Below are positions 1 through 8,028 of a stretch of 24,856 bases of DNA, in pieces. Below the pieces are notes generated by a model, which saw only the letters and a program-made list of their open reading frames with translations, had not been told where the DNA came from and did no database searches. A program made the position numbers and the translations under genes. The stretch's first letter is position 1. Every line of letters begins with the position of its first letter. Origin of the DNA: Chitinophagaceae bacterium (GTDB lineage Bacteria > Bacteroidota > Bacteroidia > Chitinophagales > Chitinophagaceae); assembly GCA_947452875.1 (NCBI GenBank), contig CANGEZ010000005.1, positions 1-24,856 of the forward strand, read 5' to 3'.

Positions 1-168
1 TGTAACATTCAGTTTTTCATTAGATGAAATGATGTGTATTTCTTTATTGAGTACTATTATTTCACCATTCATTTCTGGAAAAAACGTAATGCTGACATTT
101 CTTGCATCCTGTGAGATTGCAGAAAAACTAATTGTAGACAATAAAAAAAATAAAATGATTCTATTCAT
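1..168 (-). CDS. Secreted protein, N-terminal part only (possibly MbnP-like)
   Basis: An ATG at 168 opens a frame that stays open to the window edge (56 residues visible). It begins MNRIILFFLLSTISFSAISQ, a clear Sec signal peptide (short basic N-terminus, hydrophobic core, small residues before the likely cleavage site). The mature part starts DARNVSITFFPEMNGEIIVL, a beta-strand-rich pattern. A V-x-I-x-F start followed by G-x-x-I-x-L-N-K resembles the N-terminus of MbnP-type proteins, but the visible stretch is too short to decide. The start codon lies 3 bases after the stop of the MsrB-MsrA gene on the same strand, so the two are almost certainly co-transcribed and translationally coupled. 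An envelope location is well supported; the family is a guess. Confidence 0.6.
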   Translation of the reverse strand, partial: MNRIILFFLLSTISFSAISQDARNVSITFFPEMNGEIIVLNKEIHIISSNEKLNVT

Positions 169-171
169 AAA

Positions 172-1248
172 TTAATTTCCTGTTTTTTTCAATCTGTCTT
201 TAAACAGCTTTTCAAATTTTTCCAATTTGGGTTGGATAACCATTTTGCAATAAGGCTTTTCCTGGTTTTGAGAATAATAATCCTGATGGTAATCTTCAGC
301 TTTATAGAAAACTTTAAATGGAACAATTTGTGTCACCACAGGATTTTCATATACTTTTCTTTTATTGAGTTCATCAACAATACTTTTTGCAGTTTTGTAT
401 TGTTCATTATTTCTGTAGAGAATGACCGACCGATATTGCTCACCTTCATCAGCGCCTTGTCTGTTCAAGGTTGTAGGATCATGAACAGTAAAGAACACTT
501 TTAGAATTTCATCTAATGAAGTTTTTTTGTTGTCGTAAACAATTTGAACAACTTCTGCATGACCAGTAGTTCCCATACATACTTCACGATAAGTAGGATT
601 AACAACTGTTCCGCCGGAGAATCCTGATTCTACAGACTTCACACCATCGAGCATTTCATACACCGCTTCCACACACCAGTAACAACCTCCGCCTAAAGTG
701 ATGGTATCGATATTGTTTTTTGTTTTTGTTGCTTCAGCAACTGCCATTTCTTTTTGAAAAGTTAAAGATTCTGAATTAACGCAATAGCGCATACCCGTTG
801 CTGTTGGCCCATCATCAAACAAGTGCCCTAAATGGCCACCGCATTTTGCACATACAATTTCAGTGCGATGCATACCTAAAGAATTGTCTTCAATCTTTTT
901 GATTTTACCGCCTGCTATTTCCTTGTCAAAACTTGGCCAACCACAATGTGAATCAAATTTCATTTCATCGGTAAAAAGTTCATTACCGCAACCCGCACAT
1001 TTATAAACGCCTTTGTCTTTATTGTATAATAATTTCCCAGTGAACGGCTTTTCAGTTTCCTTTTCTCTAAGCACACTATATTGATCAGCAGATAAAACCT
1101 TTTTCCACTCATCAGGAGTTTTAAAAATAACAACTGCAGGTGGTGGCGGAGGTGGTGGTGGTTCATTTTTGCCTTGTCCACATGCACTCAAACAAACAAC
1201 AATTGACAATGTATACATCAGCAATAAAGAAGAAAATAATTTGTTCAT
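172..1248 (-). CDS. msrAB: Peptide methionine sulfoxide reductase MsrB-MsrA fusion, lipoprotein
   Basis: Bifunctional repair enzyme that reduces both methionine sulfoxide epimers in proteins, here on the outside of the cytoplasmic membrane. The start is taken at ATG 1248; the frame continues to a TTG at 1272, but that codon lies inside a -7-like promoter box. Numbered from ATG 1248 (358 aa), a lipobox (L-S-A-C, Cys23) marks a lipoprotein and is followed by a run of eight prolines. The MsrB domain (about 42-165) has the two zinc CXXC pairs (Cys84/87, Cys133/136) and the catalytic RYCVNS (Cys156). The MsrA domain (about 182-340) has GCYWC (Cys189, Cys192), a Tyr variant of the usual GCFWC. The domain order is B then A, the reverse of PilB-type MsrA-MsrB fusions. 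A small secreted protein follows within 3 bp. Confidence 0.95.
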   Translation of the reverse strand: MNKLFSSLLLMYTLSIVVCLSACGQGKNEPPPPPPPPAVVIFKTPDEWKKVLSADQYSVLREKETEKPFTGKLLYNKDKGVYKCAGCGNELFTDEMKFDSHCGWPSFDKEIAGGKIKKIEDNSLGMHRTEIVCAKCGGHLGHLFDDGPTATGMRYCVNSESLTFQKEMAVAEATKTKNNIDTITLGGGCYWCVEAVYEMLDGVKSVESGFSGGTVVNPTYREVCMGTTGHAEVVQIVYDNKKTSLDEILKVFFTVHDPTTLNRQGADEGEQYRSVILYRNNEQYKTAKSIVDELNKRKVYENPVVTQIVPFKVFYKAEDYHQDYYSQNQEKPYCKMVIQPKLEKFEKLFKDRLKKTGN

Positions 1249-1269
1249 AATTGTATTTTTTTTCAGCTG

Positions 1270-1277
1270 CAAAGATA
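1270..1277 (-). promoter_or_regulatory. -7-like box upstream of msrAB
   Basis: On the minus strand the sequence reads TATCTTTG, an exact match to the Bacteroidota -7 consensus TAnnTTTG. It lies 21 bases before the ATG at 1248, which would give a short leader. A weak -33 match (TTC instead of TTG) lies 20 bases upstream. The position also argues against the TTG at 1272 as the translation start. Confidence 0.5.
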
Positions 1278-1353
1278 GAATTCGAAAGATGTTATACGAA
1301 TCTTATTAGATAAAGATAAAGTTAAAATGAGGTTATAAATCAAGATTCAGTAT

Positions 1354-1384
1354 TTGTTCATCAACTTTTAAAATCTTAGCTTTA
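1354..1384 (+). promoter_or_regulatory. Candidate promoter of the PAP2 gene
   Basis: TTG at 1354-1356, a 20-base spacer, then TAGCTTTA at 1377-1384 (seven of eight positions of TAnnTTTG counting the free ones). The spacing fits Bacteroidota -33/-7 promoters. The -7 box ends only 9 bases before the ATG at 1394, so the leader would be nearly absent; this lowers the confidence. Confidence 0.3.
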
Positions 1385-1393
1385 CCCACCAAA

Positions 1394-2029
1394 ATGAACC
1401 TTGTAAAAAAATACAATAATTCCCGACATTACTTTATTGGTTATTTTATTTTTATTTTTTTATCATCAGCATTTTTGTTGAAAGTGGGTAAAGCAAACAG
1501 TTTTATCTATTTAAATTCATTTCATACAAATTGGCTTGATCATTTTTTTACTTTTTATACTTATATCGGCGATGGTATTTTTTCAATAATTATCAGTTTG
1601 CTTTTTTTGATTTTAAAAAGATGGAAAGATGCACTTATGATTTTTTTGGCGTATAGTCTTTCAGGAATTACCTCACAAATTATCAAGAATCTGGTTATCG
1701 CTCCAAGACCAATAAGTTATTTCAAGTCAGGAGAATACCAACACTTTATAAAAGGAATCATTACTCATACATCAGCAAGTTTTCCTTCAGGGCATACTAC
1801 TTCAGCTTTTGCATTATCCTTAATACTGGCTTTAATCCTTCAAAATAAAAAATGGAATATTCCACTTTTAGTATTAGCCATACTAACCGGTTATTCAAGA
1901 ATATATCTAGGTCAGCATTTTTTACTAGATGTAATTGTTGGCTCATTAATAGGAACGATATTTTCTCTGGCTGTTTTTCATGTTATGAGTAATCTAAAAA
2001 TAAAAAACGGCATATCATCAAATTTGTAA
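1394..2029 (+). CDS. PAP2-superfamily membrane phosphatase
   Basis: Membrane lipid phosphatase of 211 aa with about six hydrophobic segments. The three signature motifs are all present: K-x6-RP in KNLVIAPRP (about residues 100-108), PSGHTTSAFA (about 130-139), and SRIYLGQHFLLD (about 168-179), which matches SR-x5-H-x3-D. The conserved Arg, Ser-Gly-His and His-Asp set is therefore intact and activity is likely. Substrates in this family include undecaprenyl pyrophosphate, phosphatidylglycerophosphate and lipid A phosphates; the sequence does not tell them apart. It is followed 9 bp later by an ArnT-like GT39 gene on the same strand, which favours a role in undecaprenyl-phosphate recycling or lipid A remodelling. 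The first segment starts soon after residue 15, so no cleavable signal is inferred. Confidence 0.88.
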   Translation: MNLVKKYNNSRHYFIGYFIFIFLSSAFLLKVGKANSFIYLNSFHTNWLDHFFTFYTYIGDGIFSIIISLLFLILKRWKDALMIFLAYSLSGITSQIIKNLVIAPRPISYFKSGEYQHFIKGIITHTSASFPSGHTTSAFALSLILALILQNKKWNIPLLVLAILTGYSRIYLGQHFLLDVIVGSLIGTIFSLAVFHVMSNLKIKNGISSNL

Positions 2030-2038
2030 TCATCCATC

Positions 2039-3700
2039 ATGCAAAACAAAAAATCGGCTAACTCTACTTATTTGTTGTATTTGATCTTGTTTTCATTCGC
2101 TTTTTTTATTCCCTTTTTAGGAAATACCCACTTGTTTGATTGGGATGAAATCAACTTTGCGGAGATTTCTAGAGAGATGGTCATATCGAAAAATTATCTT
2201 CGTCCACAAATGAATTTTCAATTATTTACGGAAAAACCTCCATTTTTTTTCTGGCTGCAATCCATATCAATGAATATTTTTGGAATCAATGAATATTCTT
2301 CCCGACTACCCAATGCGATTCTAGGACTTATAGTTTTACCTCTACTTTTTTTAATAGGTAAAAAACTTAGAAATAATTTATTTGGATTTATTTGGGCTAT
2401 GGCCTATGCCTGTACCATCTTACCTCATCTGTATTTTAAATCAGGAATTATTGATCCCTGGTTTAATTTTTTTATTTTATTATCTCTCTATGGTTTAATT
2501 GAAGCAAAAGAAAATAAAGATGATCATTTAAAATCTTTCAAATGGATTGGCCTTGCTGGTATCATGGCTGGGTTGGCATTACTTACAAAAGGCCCTGCAG
2601 CAATTATTATTATTGGCATAACAGGTATGATTTTTCTTATCACGAATGCTTTCAGAAACTTTTTCAGTATCCCGCAGTTGATACTATTTACAATAGTTAC
2701 CTCAATCACTGCAGGATTATGGCTGGGCATTGATTTCCTTCAAAACGGAAGCCAATTTATCAGAGAATTCACCATACGCCAATGGGAATTATTTACTACA
2801 AAAGATGCCGGACATGGCGGATTTTTTTTATACCATTTTGTTGTACTATTTTTTGGTTGTTTTCCTGTTTCTGCATTTTTCATACATGCCTTGATAAAAA
2901 AAGACAATGAAGAAACTCCTCGTTTTATCAACTTTAAAAAATGGATGAAAATATTATTCTGGGTGGTGCTAATATTATTTTCAATCGTTCAAACCAAAAT
3001 TGTACACTATTCCTCTCTATGTTATTATCCTATCAGTTTTTTTGCGGCAATCAGCATCTATAATTTAATAGAGAATAAATGGATGTTGAATAAACTAACT
3101 AAAACATTAATTCTCATTTCATCATTACCATTTGTAATCGCACCATTCCTGATGGTTTATTTGGGACAAAACAAATCGCTGCTAACTCCATTATTAAGCC
3201 GTGATCCTTTTGCTGTAGAAAACATTCAGGCAAATGTAACTTGGTCAGGATGGGAAATACTTCCAGGAATTGTTTTGATGTTATGTCTTTTTTTGTGTTT
3301 CTATTTTTTTAGCAAACAAAAAATGAAATCGGCTATTGGCATTTTATTTTTTGGAAGTTTATTTTTTATACAGTCTGGACTTTATTTTTTTATCAACAGA
3401 ATAGAAAGCATCAGTCAGCGTGCTAATATTGAATTCTGGCAACAGCATGCAAAAGAAGATTGCTATAAAATAACTTATCAATATAAATCTTATGGTAATT
3501 ATTTTTACGGGGAAACCATTCCTCAGAAAAATAATAATTACAACAATCAAGACTGGTTGTTAAAGGGAAAATTAGATAAGCCTGTTTATATTTCTTGTAA
3601 AATAACCGGCAAAGATGCATTTGAAAAAGAGATTAACGATGCAGTCTTTTTGTATCATAAAAATGGATTCTATTTTTATAAACGAAATCCATTACCTTAA
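2039..3700 (+). CDS. ArnT-like membrane glycosyltransferase (GT39/PMT superfamily)
   Basis: Polytopic GT-C enzyme of 553 aa expected to move a sugar from a polyprenyl-phosphate donor to lipid A, a protein or a glycan on the periplasmic face. The first periplasmic loop carries the hallmark acidic motif DWDEINFAEISREM (about residues 34-47), followed by a Y-L-R-P-x-M segment and TEKPPFFFW (about 64-72), both typical of ArnT/PMT-like proteins. About a dozen hydrophobic segments follow, then a soluble C-terminal tail of about 100 residues. It lies 9 bp downstream of the PAP2 phosphatase and converges with a DPM1-like GT2 gene that may make its donor, the stop codons overlapping by 9 bp. The acceptor and sugar cannot be read from the sequence. 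Confidence 0.85.
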   Translation: MQNKKSANSTYLLYLILFSFAFFIPFLGNTHLFDWDEINFAEISREMVISKNYLRPQMNFQLFTEKPPFFFWLQSISMNIFGINEYSSRLPNAILGLIVLPLLFLIGKKLRNNLFGFIWAMAYACTILPHLYFKSGIIDPWFNFFILLSLYGLIEAKENKDDHLKSFKWIGLAGIMAGLALLTKGPAAIIIIGITGMIFLITNAFRNFFSIPQLILFTIVTSITAGLWLGIDFLQNGSQFIREFTIRQWELFTTKDAGHGGFFLYHFVVLFFGCFPVSAFFIHALIKKDNEETPRFINFKKWMKILFWVVLILFSIVQTKIVHYSSLCYYPISFFAAISIYNLIENKWMLNKLTKTLILISSLPFVIAPFLMVYLGQNKSLLTPLLSRDPFAVENIQANVTWSGWEILPGIVLMLCLFLCFYFFSKQKMKSAIGILFFGSLFFIQSGLYFFINRIESISQRANIEFWQQHAKEDCYKITYQYKSYGNYFYGETIPQKNNNYNNQDWLLKGKLDKPVYISCKITGKDAFEKEINDAVFLYHKNGFYFYKRNPLP

Positions 3701-4432
3701 ATATTCAGGTTTTATAAATCCCCATTTATTCAACCGAAACTGTAAACTTACTTTTAAAACACCCAGTCCATAAATGATACTTCTTTTTAAATTAATAGAA
3801 GAAGCCTCAGGGAAATATTTTGTAGGGCAGGTAATTTCTCCGATTTGAAATTTTTTATTAAAAATCTGTGCAATCATTTGATTGTCGAATACAAAATCAT
3901 CTGAATTGGCATTATAAGAAATACTTTTTAGTACTTCTTTGGAAAATGCTCTGTAACCTGTATGATATTCAGACAGTTTTTCATTTAATAAAATATTCTG
4001 GAAAGAAGTCAAAATTCGATTGGCAATATATTTATACCAAGGCATACCACCCGCAAGAGCACCTTTGCTCAATATTCTTGAACCGAATGCTACAGGATAA
4101 ACATCATTGGCAATTAAATACGCCATACTGTGAATCAATTTTGGGGTGTATTGGTAATCTGGATGAAGCATGATTACGATATCTGCATTCAGATCTATTG
4201 CTTTGTTATAACAAGATTTTTGATTGCCACCATACCCTCTGTTCTGAGGATGAACAATGATATGTTTAATTCCTAAAGCCGCGGCTACTTCTGCAGTATT
4301 GTCTTTACTATTATCGTCTACTAAAATAATTTCATCCACGATGTCAAATGGAATTTCATTATAAGTTTGCTCTATCGTTTTTGAAGCATTGTATGCAGGA
4401 AGCACAATAACCAATTTTTTTCCTAATATCAT
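3692..4432 (-). CDS. Family 2 glycosyltransferase, DPM1-like polyprenyl-phosphate sugar synthase
   Basis: Soluble GT-A enzyme of 246 aa that probably transfers a hexose from a nucleotide sugar to a polyprenyl phosphate at the inner face of the membrane. Visible motifs are LVIVLPAYNASKTI at the N-terminus, DEIILVDDNSKDNT (about 33-46), the nucleotide-binding stretch HPQNRGYGGNQK (about 61-72), and HPDYQYTP (about 89-96) at the metal-binding position where DPM1-like enzymes often have DADLQ/HPD. No transmembrane tail is visible, unlike GtrB-type enzymes. Its 3' end overlaps the GT39 gene by 9 bp in the convergent orientation. The pairing suggests that this enzyme makes the lipid-linked donor used by the GT39 protein (inference). 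Confidence 0.88.
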   Translation of the reverse strand: MILGKKLVIVLPAYNASKTIEQTYNEIPFDIVDEIILVDDNSKDNTAEVAAALGIKHIIVHPQNRGYGGNQKSCYNKAIDLNADIVIMLHPDYQYTPKLIHSMAYLIANDVYPVAFGSRILSKGALAGGMPWYKYIANRILTSFQNILLNEKLSEYHTGYRAFSKEVLKSISYNANSDDFVFDNQMIAQIFNKKFQIGEITCPTKYFPEASSINLKRSIIYGLGVLKVSLQFRLNKWGFIKPEYLR

Positions 4433-4500
4433 CTTTTCAAGTTAGTTTGAAAGCAAATATCTGAATTTAATGCCAAATTGATTTTATGTGGTTTAAATTA

Positions 4501-4530
4501 TTGTAGTTCGAAGAATAAAAAATATTTTCG
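4501..4530 (+). promoter_or_regulatory. Candidate promoter of the radical SAM gene
   Basis: TTG at 4501-4503, a 19-base spacer, and TATTTTCG at 4523-4530, one mismatch from TAnnTTTG. The start codon at 4548 lies 17 bases downstream, a plausible short leader. Confidence 0.4.
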
Positions 4531-4547
4531 TAGCATAAATCATTCTT

Positions 4548-6752
4548 TTGTCAAAAACAGTTTTATTAATCACTCCACCTTTTACACAATTAAATACGCC
4601 TTATCCAGCAACGGCTTATTTAAAAGGATTTCTTAATACTAAAAATATCTCTTCCTTTCAAAGTGATTTAGGTATTGAAGTTATTCTTGAAATTTTCAGT
4701 AGTAATGGATTAAAAAAAATATTTTCTCTTTGTCCGAAGCCGGAGAATGAAAACTGGAATTCAGTTTCTGAAAATGCCAAACGAATCATCGCACTTCAGG
4801 ATGATTATTACAACACAATTGATAACACCATTTTATTTCTTCAAGGACAACAACCAACATTAGCACACCAGATTGCCAAAAGAAATTTTCTTCCGGAAGC
4901 CAGCAGATTCATTCAATTAGATGATTTGCAATGGGCATTTGGGAATATGGGTACACAAGACAAAGCCAAACATATCGCTACCATGTACCTTGAAGACATC
5001 AGCGATTTAATAAAAGAATGTATAGATGAACATTTTGGCTTTAGCCGTTATGCAGAAAGACTGGGGAGAAGCGCTAATAGTTTTGATGAGTTATATGAAT
5101 CACTTCAACATCCAAATACATTTATTGATGAAATCTTACTTGAAATAGTTGATAAAAGAATTGTCGAAGTTCAACCCATGATGATGGCATTTTCTATTCC
5201 ATTCCCGGGGAATCTCTATGCCGGTTTCAGAATAGCAAAATTTGTCAAACAAAAATATCCTCAGATAAAAACCGCCATGGGCGGAGGTTTTGCGAATACA
5301 GAACTCAGAAGCTTGAAAGATGCAAGAGTATTTGAATTCTTTGATTATATCACATTAGATGACGGTGAAACGCCTATAGAAAATTTAATTCATTTTATTA
5401 AAGGAGAAAAAGAATCTAATGAGTTAAAGCGAACTTTTTTATTGCAAGACGGCATTGTTACTTACATCAATAATTCAGCTTGTGCAGATTACAAACAAAA
5501 TCAAGTAGGCACTCCTGATTATAGTGATTTGTTGTTAGATAAATATATTCAGGCCATTGAGATTGTAAATCCTATGCATAGTTTATGGAGCAATGGCAGA
5601 TGGAACAAACTAACGATGGCGCATGGCTGCTATTGGGGCAAGTGCACTTTTTGTGATGTAAGCTTGGATTACATTAAAAGATATGAGCCACTAACAGCAA
5701 GTATACTTTGCGACAGAATTGAAGAGATGATTGCTCAAACCGGAGAAACAGGATTTCATTTTGTAGATGAAGCCGCTCCCCCATCGTTGATGCGTGCTTT
5801 AGCCATTGAAATCATCAACAGAAAATTAGTCGTGAGTTGGTGGACCAATATCCGTTTTGAAAAAAGCTTCACTAAAGATTTGTGTTACCTACTTAAAGCT
5901 AGTGGCTGCATTGGTGTTTCCGGTGGATTAGAAGTAGCAAGCGATAGATTATTACAATTGATTAATAAAGGCATTACGGTATCACAAGTCGCCAAAGTAA
6001 ATCGAAATTTTACTGAAGCTGGCATCATGGTTCATGCGTATCTCATGTATGGTTTTCCAACACAAACAGCACAAGAAACAATTGATAGTTTGGAAATGGT
6101 TCGACAATTATTTCAAGCTGGTGTATTGCAATCTGCATTCTGGCATCAATTTGCCATGACAGCTCATAGTCCTGTTGGATTAGAACCAGAAAAATTCAAT
6201 GTTAAAAAAGCGAATGAGGTTGACATCAGTTTTGCTGATAATGATGTGGCACATATTGATTTGACAGGAACAGACCACGACAGTTTCAGTTTTGGTTTGA
6301 AGAAATCTTTACTAAATTATATGCATGGAGTTGGATTGGAAGAACCATTACACAAATGGTTCGACATGAAAACACCAAGAACATCAATCCATCCAAACTT
6401 TATTACCGACGCATTGGATGAACCAGAATTAAATACTTATCAACCCAGTTCAAAAGTGATTTTCATCGGTAATATTCCTTCTATGGAAATCATTACCAAA
6501 TCTAAAAAAGGTAATCAATGGGAATTGGCATCTTTAACATTTGAAACAAAATCCAACACGTTAAACATCAAGATTGATAAAGATCAGGGTCAATGGTTAT
6601 TTGAATTACTGAATACATTAAAAACAAAATCACACATGACCATGCAAGAAGTCATGGATGATTATGCAAAAGCGGAACTTGAAGATTTTGAATTGTTCTG
6701 GGATAACAAGCCGGTAAATCAATTGAATAAAGTTGGGTTATTTGTTTTTTAA
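4548..6752 (+). CDS. Radical SAM protein with a B12-binding-like N-terminal domain
   Basis: A 734-aa radical SAM enzyme of unknown substrate. The start is TTG at 4548; the reading SKTVLLITPPF begins exactly at the expected first beta strand of this family and no in-frame ATG fits better. Residues about 1-290 look like a cobalamin-binding-type Rossmann domain (MAFSIPFPGNLYAGFRIAKF and AMGGGFAN, about 213-250), but the DxHxxG motif of true B12 ligands is not visible. The iron-sulfur motif is HGCYWGKCTFC (Cys361, Cys366, Cys369), so the spacing is CX4CX2C rather than CX3CX2C. Later SAM-domain features are HFVDEA (about 404-409), SGGLEVASDRLL (about 458-469) and YLMYGFPTQT (about 498-507). The C-terminal 150 residues are of unknown fold. 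It stands alone on the plus strand, so context gives little. Confidence 0.85.
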   Translation: MSKTVLLITPPFTQLNTPYPATAYLKGFLNTKNISSFQSDLGIEVILEIFSSNGLKKIFSLCPKPENENWNSVSENAKRIIALQDDYYNTIDNTILFLQGQQPTLAHQIAKRNFLPEASRFIQLDDLQWAFGNMGTQDKAKHIATMYLEDISDLIKECIDEHFGFSRYAERLGRSANSFDELYESLQHPNTFIDEILLEIVDKRIVEVQPMMMAFSIPFPGNLYAGFRIAKFVKQKYPQIKTAMGGGFANTELRSLKDARVFEFFDYITLDDGETPIENLIHFIKGEKESNELKRTFLLQDGIVTYINNSACADYKQNQVGTPDYSDLLLDKYIQAIEIVNPMHSLWSNGRWNKLTMAHGCYWGKCTFCDVSLDYIKRYEPLTASILCDRIEEMIAQTGETGFHFVDEAAPPSLMRALAIEIINRKLVVSWWTNIRFEKSFTKDLCYLLKASGCIGVSGGLEVASDRLLQLINKGITVSQVAKVNRNFTEAGIMVHAYLMYGFPTQTAQETIDSLEMVRQLFQAGVLQSAFWHQFAMTAHSPVGLEPEKFNVKKANEVDISFADNDVAHIDLTGTDHDSFSFGLKKSLLNYMHGVGLEEPLHKWFDMKTPRTSIHPNFITDALDEPELNTYQPSSKVIFIGNIPSMEIITKSKKGNQWELASLTFETKSNTLNIKIDKDQGQWLFELLNTLKTKSHMTMQEVMDDYAKAELEDFELFWDNKPVNQLNKVGLFVF

Positions 6753-7070
6753 TAGCATCATTTTCACGAAGTCATTTTTATCAAATCATTTTATATTTCA
6801 TCAACTGCCTCCAAATTAGGTATAACTAAATTCAAGGCTCTGATAATAGGAAAAATCAGAAAAGGAAATTGCCATAATTACTACTGAAATAATCTTCAAT
6901 TAATGTGATATTCAAATTATTACTTAATTGAAAACACAGTAAATTGAGATAGTTCATAAATTTTTTACTTTTTATTGAAATTTTGAATAGGCGTTTTGAA
7001 TTTCATTAAATTATTGTTGAAAAAAAATAGTAATCAAACTTAAAATTGTAATTTCGAAAAAAATTAAGAA
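6753..7070. other. Intergenic region before the methyltransferase gene
   Basis: 318 bases, strongly AT-rich, with no convincing ORF, repeat or hairpin. TAATTTCG shortly before the ATG at 7071 resembles a -7 box (one mismatch), but no TTG sits at the right distance. Nothing else supportable is seen. Confidence 0.5.
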
Positions 7071-7718
7071 ATGAAAAATAGTGTTTTTCAGCCTAAATGG
7101 AAGAATAGAGGTATTACAACTAAACACAGATTCAACTTTTTGTTGCCCTTGATAAAAGATAAAAAAGTATTAGATATTGGCTGTGTGGTTGGTTATAGAA
7201 AACCAAATTGGATACACAACAGTATAGTAACAAATGCAAAAAGTGCAATTGGTATTGACATTGATCAAAAAGCAATACAAGAAATAAATGAAATGTATCC
7301 TAAATTAAATGTCATTCAAGGAAATGCCTGCGCTTTTGAATTGAATGATGAATATGAAGTAATACATGCCGGTGAATTAATTGAGCATATTGACAATTTC
7401 AATGGATTTTTAACTTCTGTTAAAAAACATCTGAAAAAAGATGGTCTATTTGTTTTTTCTACTCCTAATGTAGAAACTATTAACCATGTGCTTTATAACT
7501 TGACTGGTGGGTTAAAAGTAAATGACGAGCACGTTTGCTGGTTTTGCGATAAAACGCTTACTACACTTTTAGTAAGAAATGGTTTCAAAGTAGAAGAAAT
7601 TATTTTCTTTGAAACCCCAACTTATGGATTTAGAAAAGTGCTAAGATTTTTCCTAAGAGTACTTCCAAAAAGACTTACGCATTCAACATTAATTGTTAAG
7701 GCTACAATAAGTAAATAA
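7071..7718 (+). CDS. Class I SAM-dependent methyltransferase
   Basis: A 215-aa methyltransferase of the Rossmann type. Motif I is VLDIGCVVGY (about residues 34-43), a variant in which the usual DIGCGxG has Val in place of Gly. The acidic residue that ends strand 2 is in IGIDIDQKAI (about 63-72), and motif IV is VIHAGELIEHI (about 101-111), a pattern common in UbiE/UbiG-like and sugar or lipid methyltransferases. FVFSTPN (about 127-133) follows as motif VI. The gene starts with ATG and has its own long AT-rich upstream region. It ends 18 bp before a perfect 24-bp inverted repeat that probably terminates it. The substrate is unknown. Confidence 0.8.
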   Translation: MKNSVFQPKWKNRGITTKHRFNFLLPLIKDKKVLDIGCVVGYRKPNWIHNSIVTNAKSAIGIDIDQKAIQEINEMYPKLNVIQGNACAFELNDEYEVIHAGELIEHIDNFNGFLTSVKKHLKKDGLFVFSTPNVETINHVLYNLTGGLKVNDEHVCWFCDKTLTTLLVRNGFKVEEIIFFETPTYGFRKVLRFFLRVLPKRLTHSTLIVKATISK

Positions 7719-8028
7719 CTGACATCAAATAGTTTAACTAAATTAAAATCCCTTTTATAATTGTGAATGATACACAGCAGTTATAAAAGGGATTTTAATT
7801 TAGTATTGTTGATATAACTTTTAGCTTTGTAATTATCACTGCGATATTTTATTTGTTTTCAATTTATCTCATATTTCTTTCCCCATTATTTACAAAAATT
7901 AAAAAAAGTCAATGTTATTATTGATATTAAATTGCAGAGATATAGTATGATATACATAAGAACATTCACCTTTCAGTAAAGATGTTCATAAATAACTACA
8001 ATTTTATAGTTTTAATAAAACAAAATCA
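7719..8028. other. Convergent intergenic region
   Basis: 310 bases between the convergent methyltransferase and beta-propeller genes. The left third holds the perfect inverted repeat described separately. An isolated TAGCTTTG at 7822-7829 matches the -7 consensus on the plus strand but has no TTG at the right distance and no gene in front of it. The rest is AT-rich without a supportable ORF. Confidence 0.5.
7737..7804. terminator. Perfect 24-bp inverted repeat, likely bidirectional terminator
   Basis: The arms 7737-7760 and 7781-7804 are perfect reverse complements, separated by a 20-base loop (7761-7780). The loop contains a further TGTG...CACA pairing at 7762-7765 and 7773-7776. Inside the stem a CCC/GGG core is flanked by A- and T-rich blocks, so RNA made from either strand has a GC core followed by a U-rich tract. 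It lies 18 bp after the methyltransferase stop codon and between convergent genes, which fits a bidirectional intrinsic terminator. The stem is far longer and more perfect than needed, so a remnant of a small mobile element or a structured RNA is an alternative. Confidence 0.6.

Noticed and set aside
232..504. 90-aa ORF on the plus strand opposite msrAB.
   Set aside because: Shadow frame of a well-supported gene, with no family features.
7822..7885. A 17-base stretch resembling the 3' part of the DUF2256 gene (TATyGCAGTGATAA), suggesting a decayed second copy.
   Set aside because: One short match with a mismatch is expected by chance in AT-rich DNA of this length; the flanks, the cysteines and the frame do not match.
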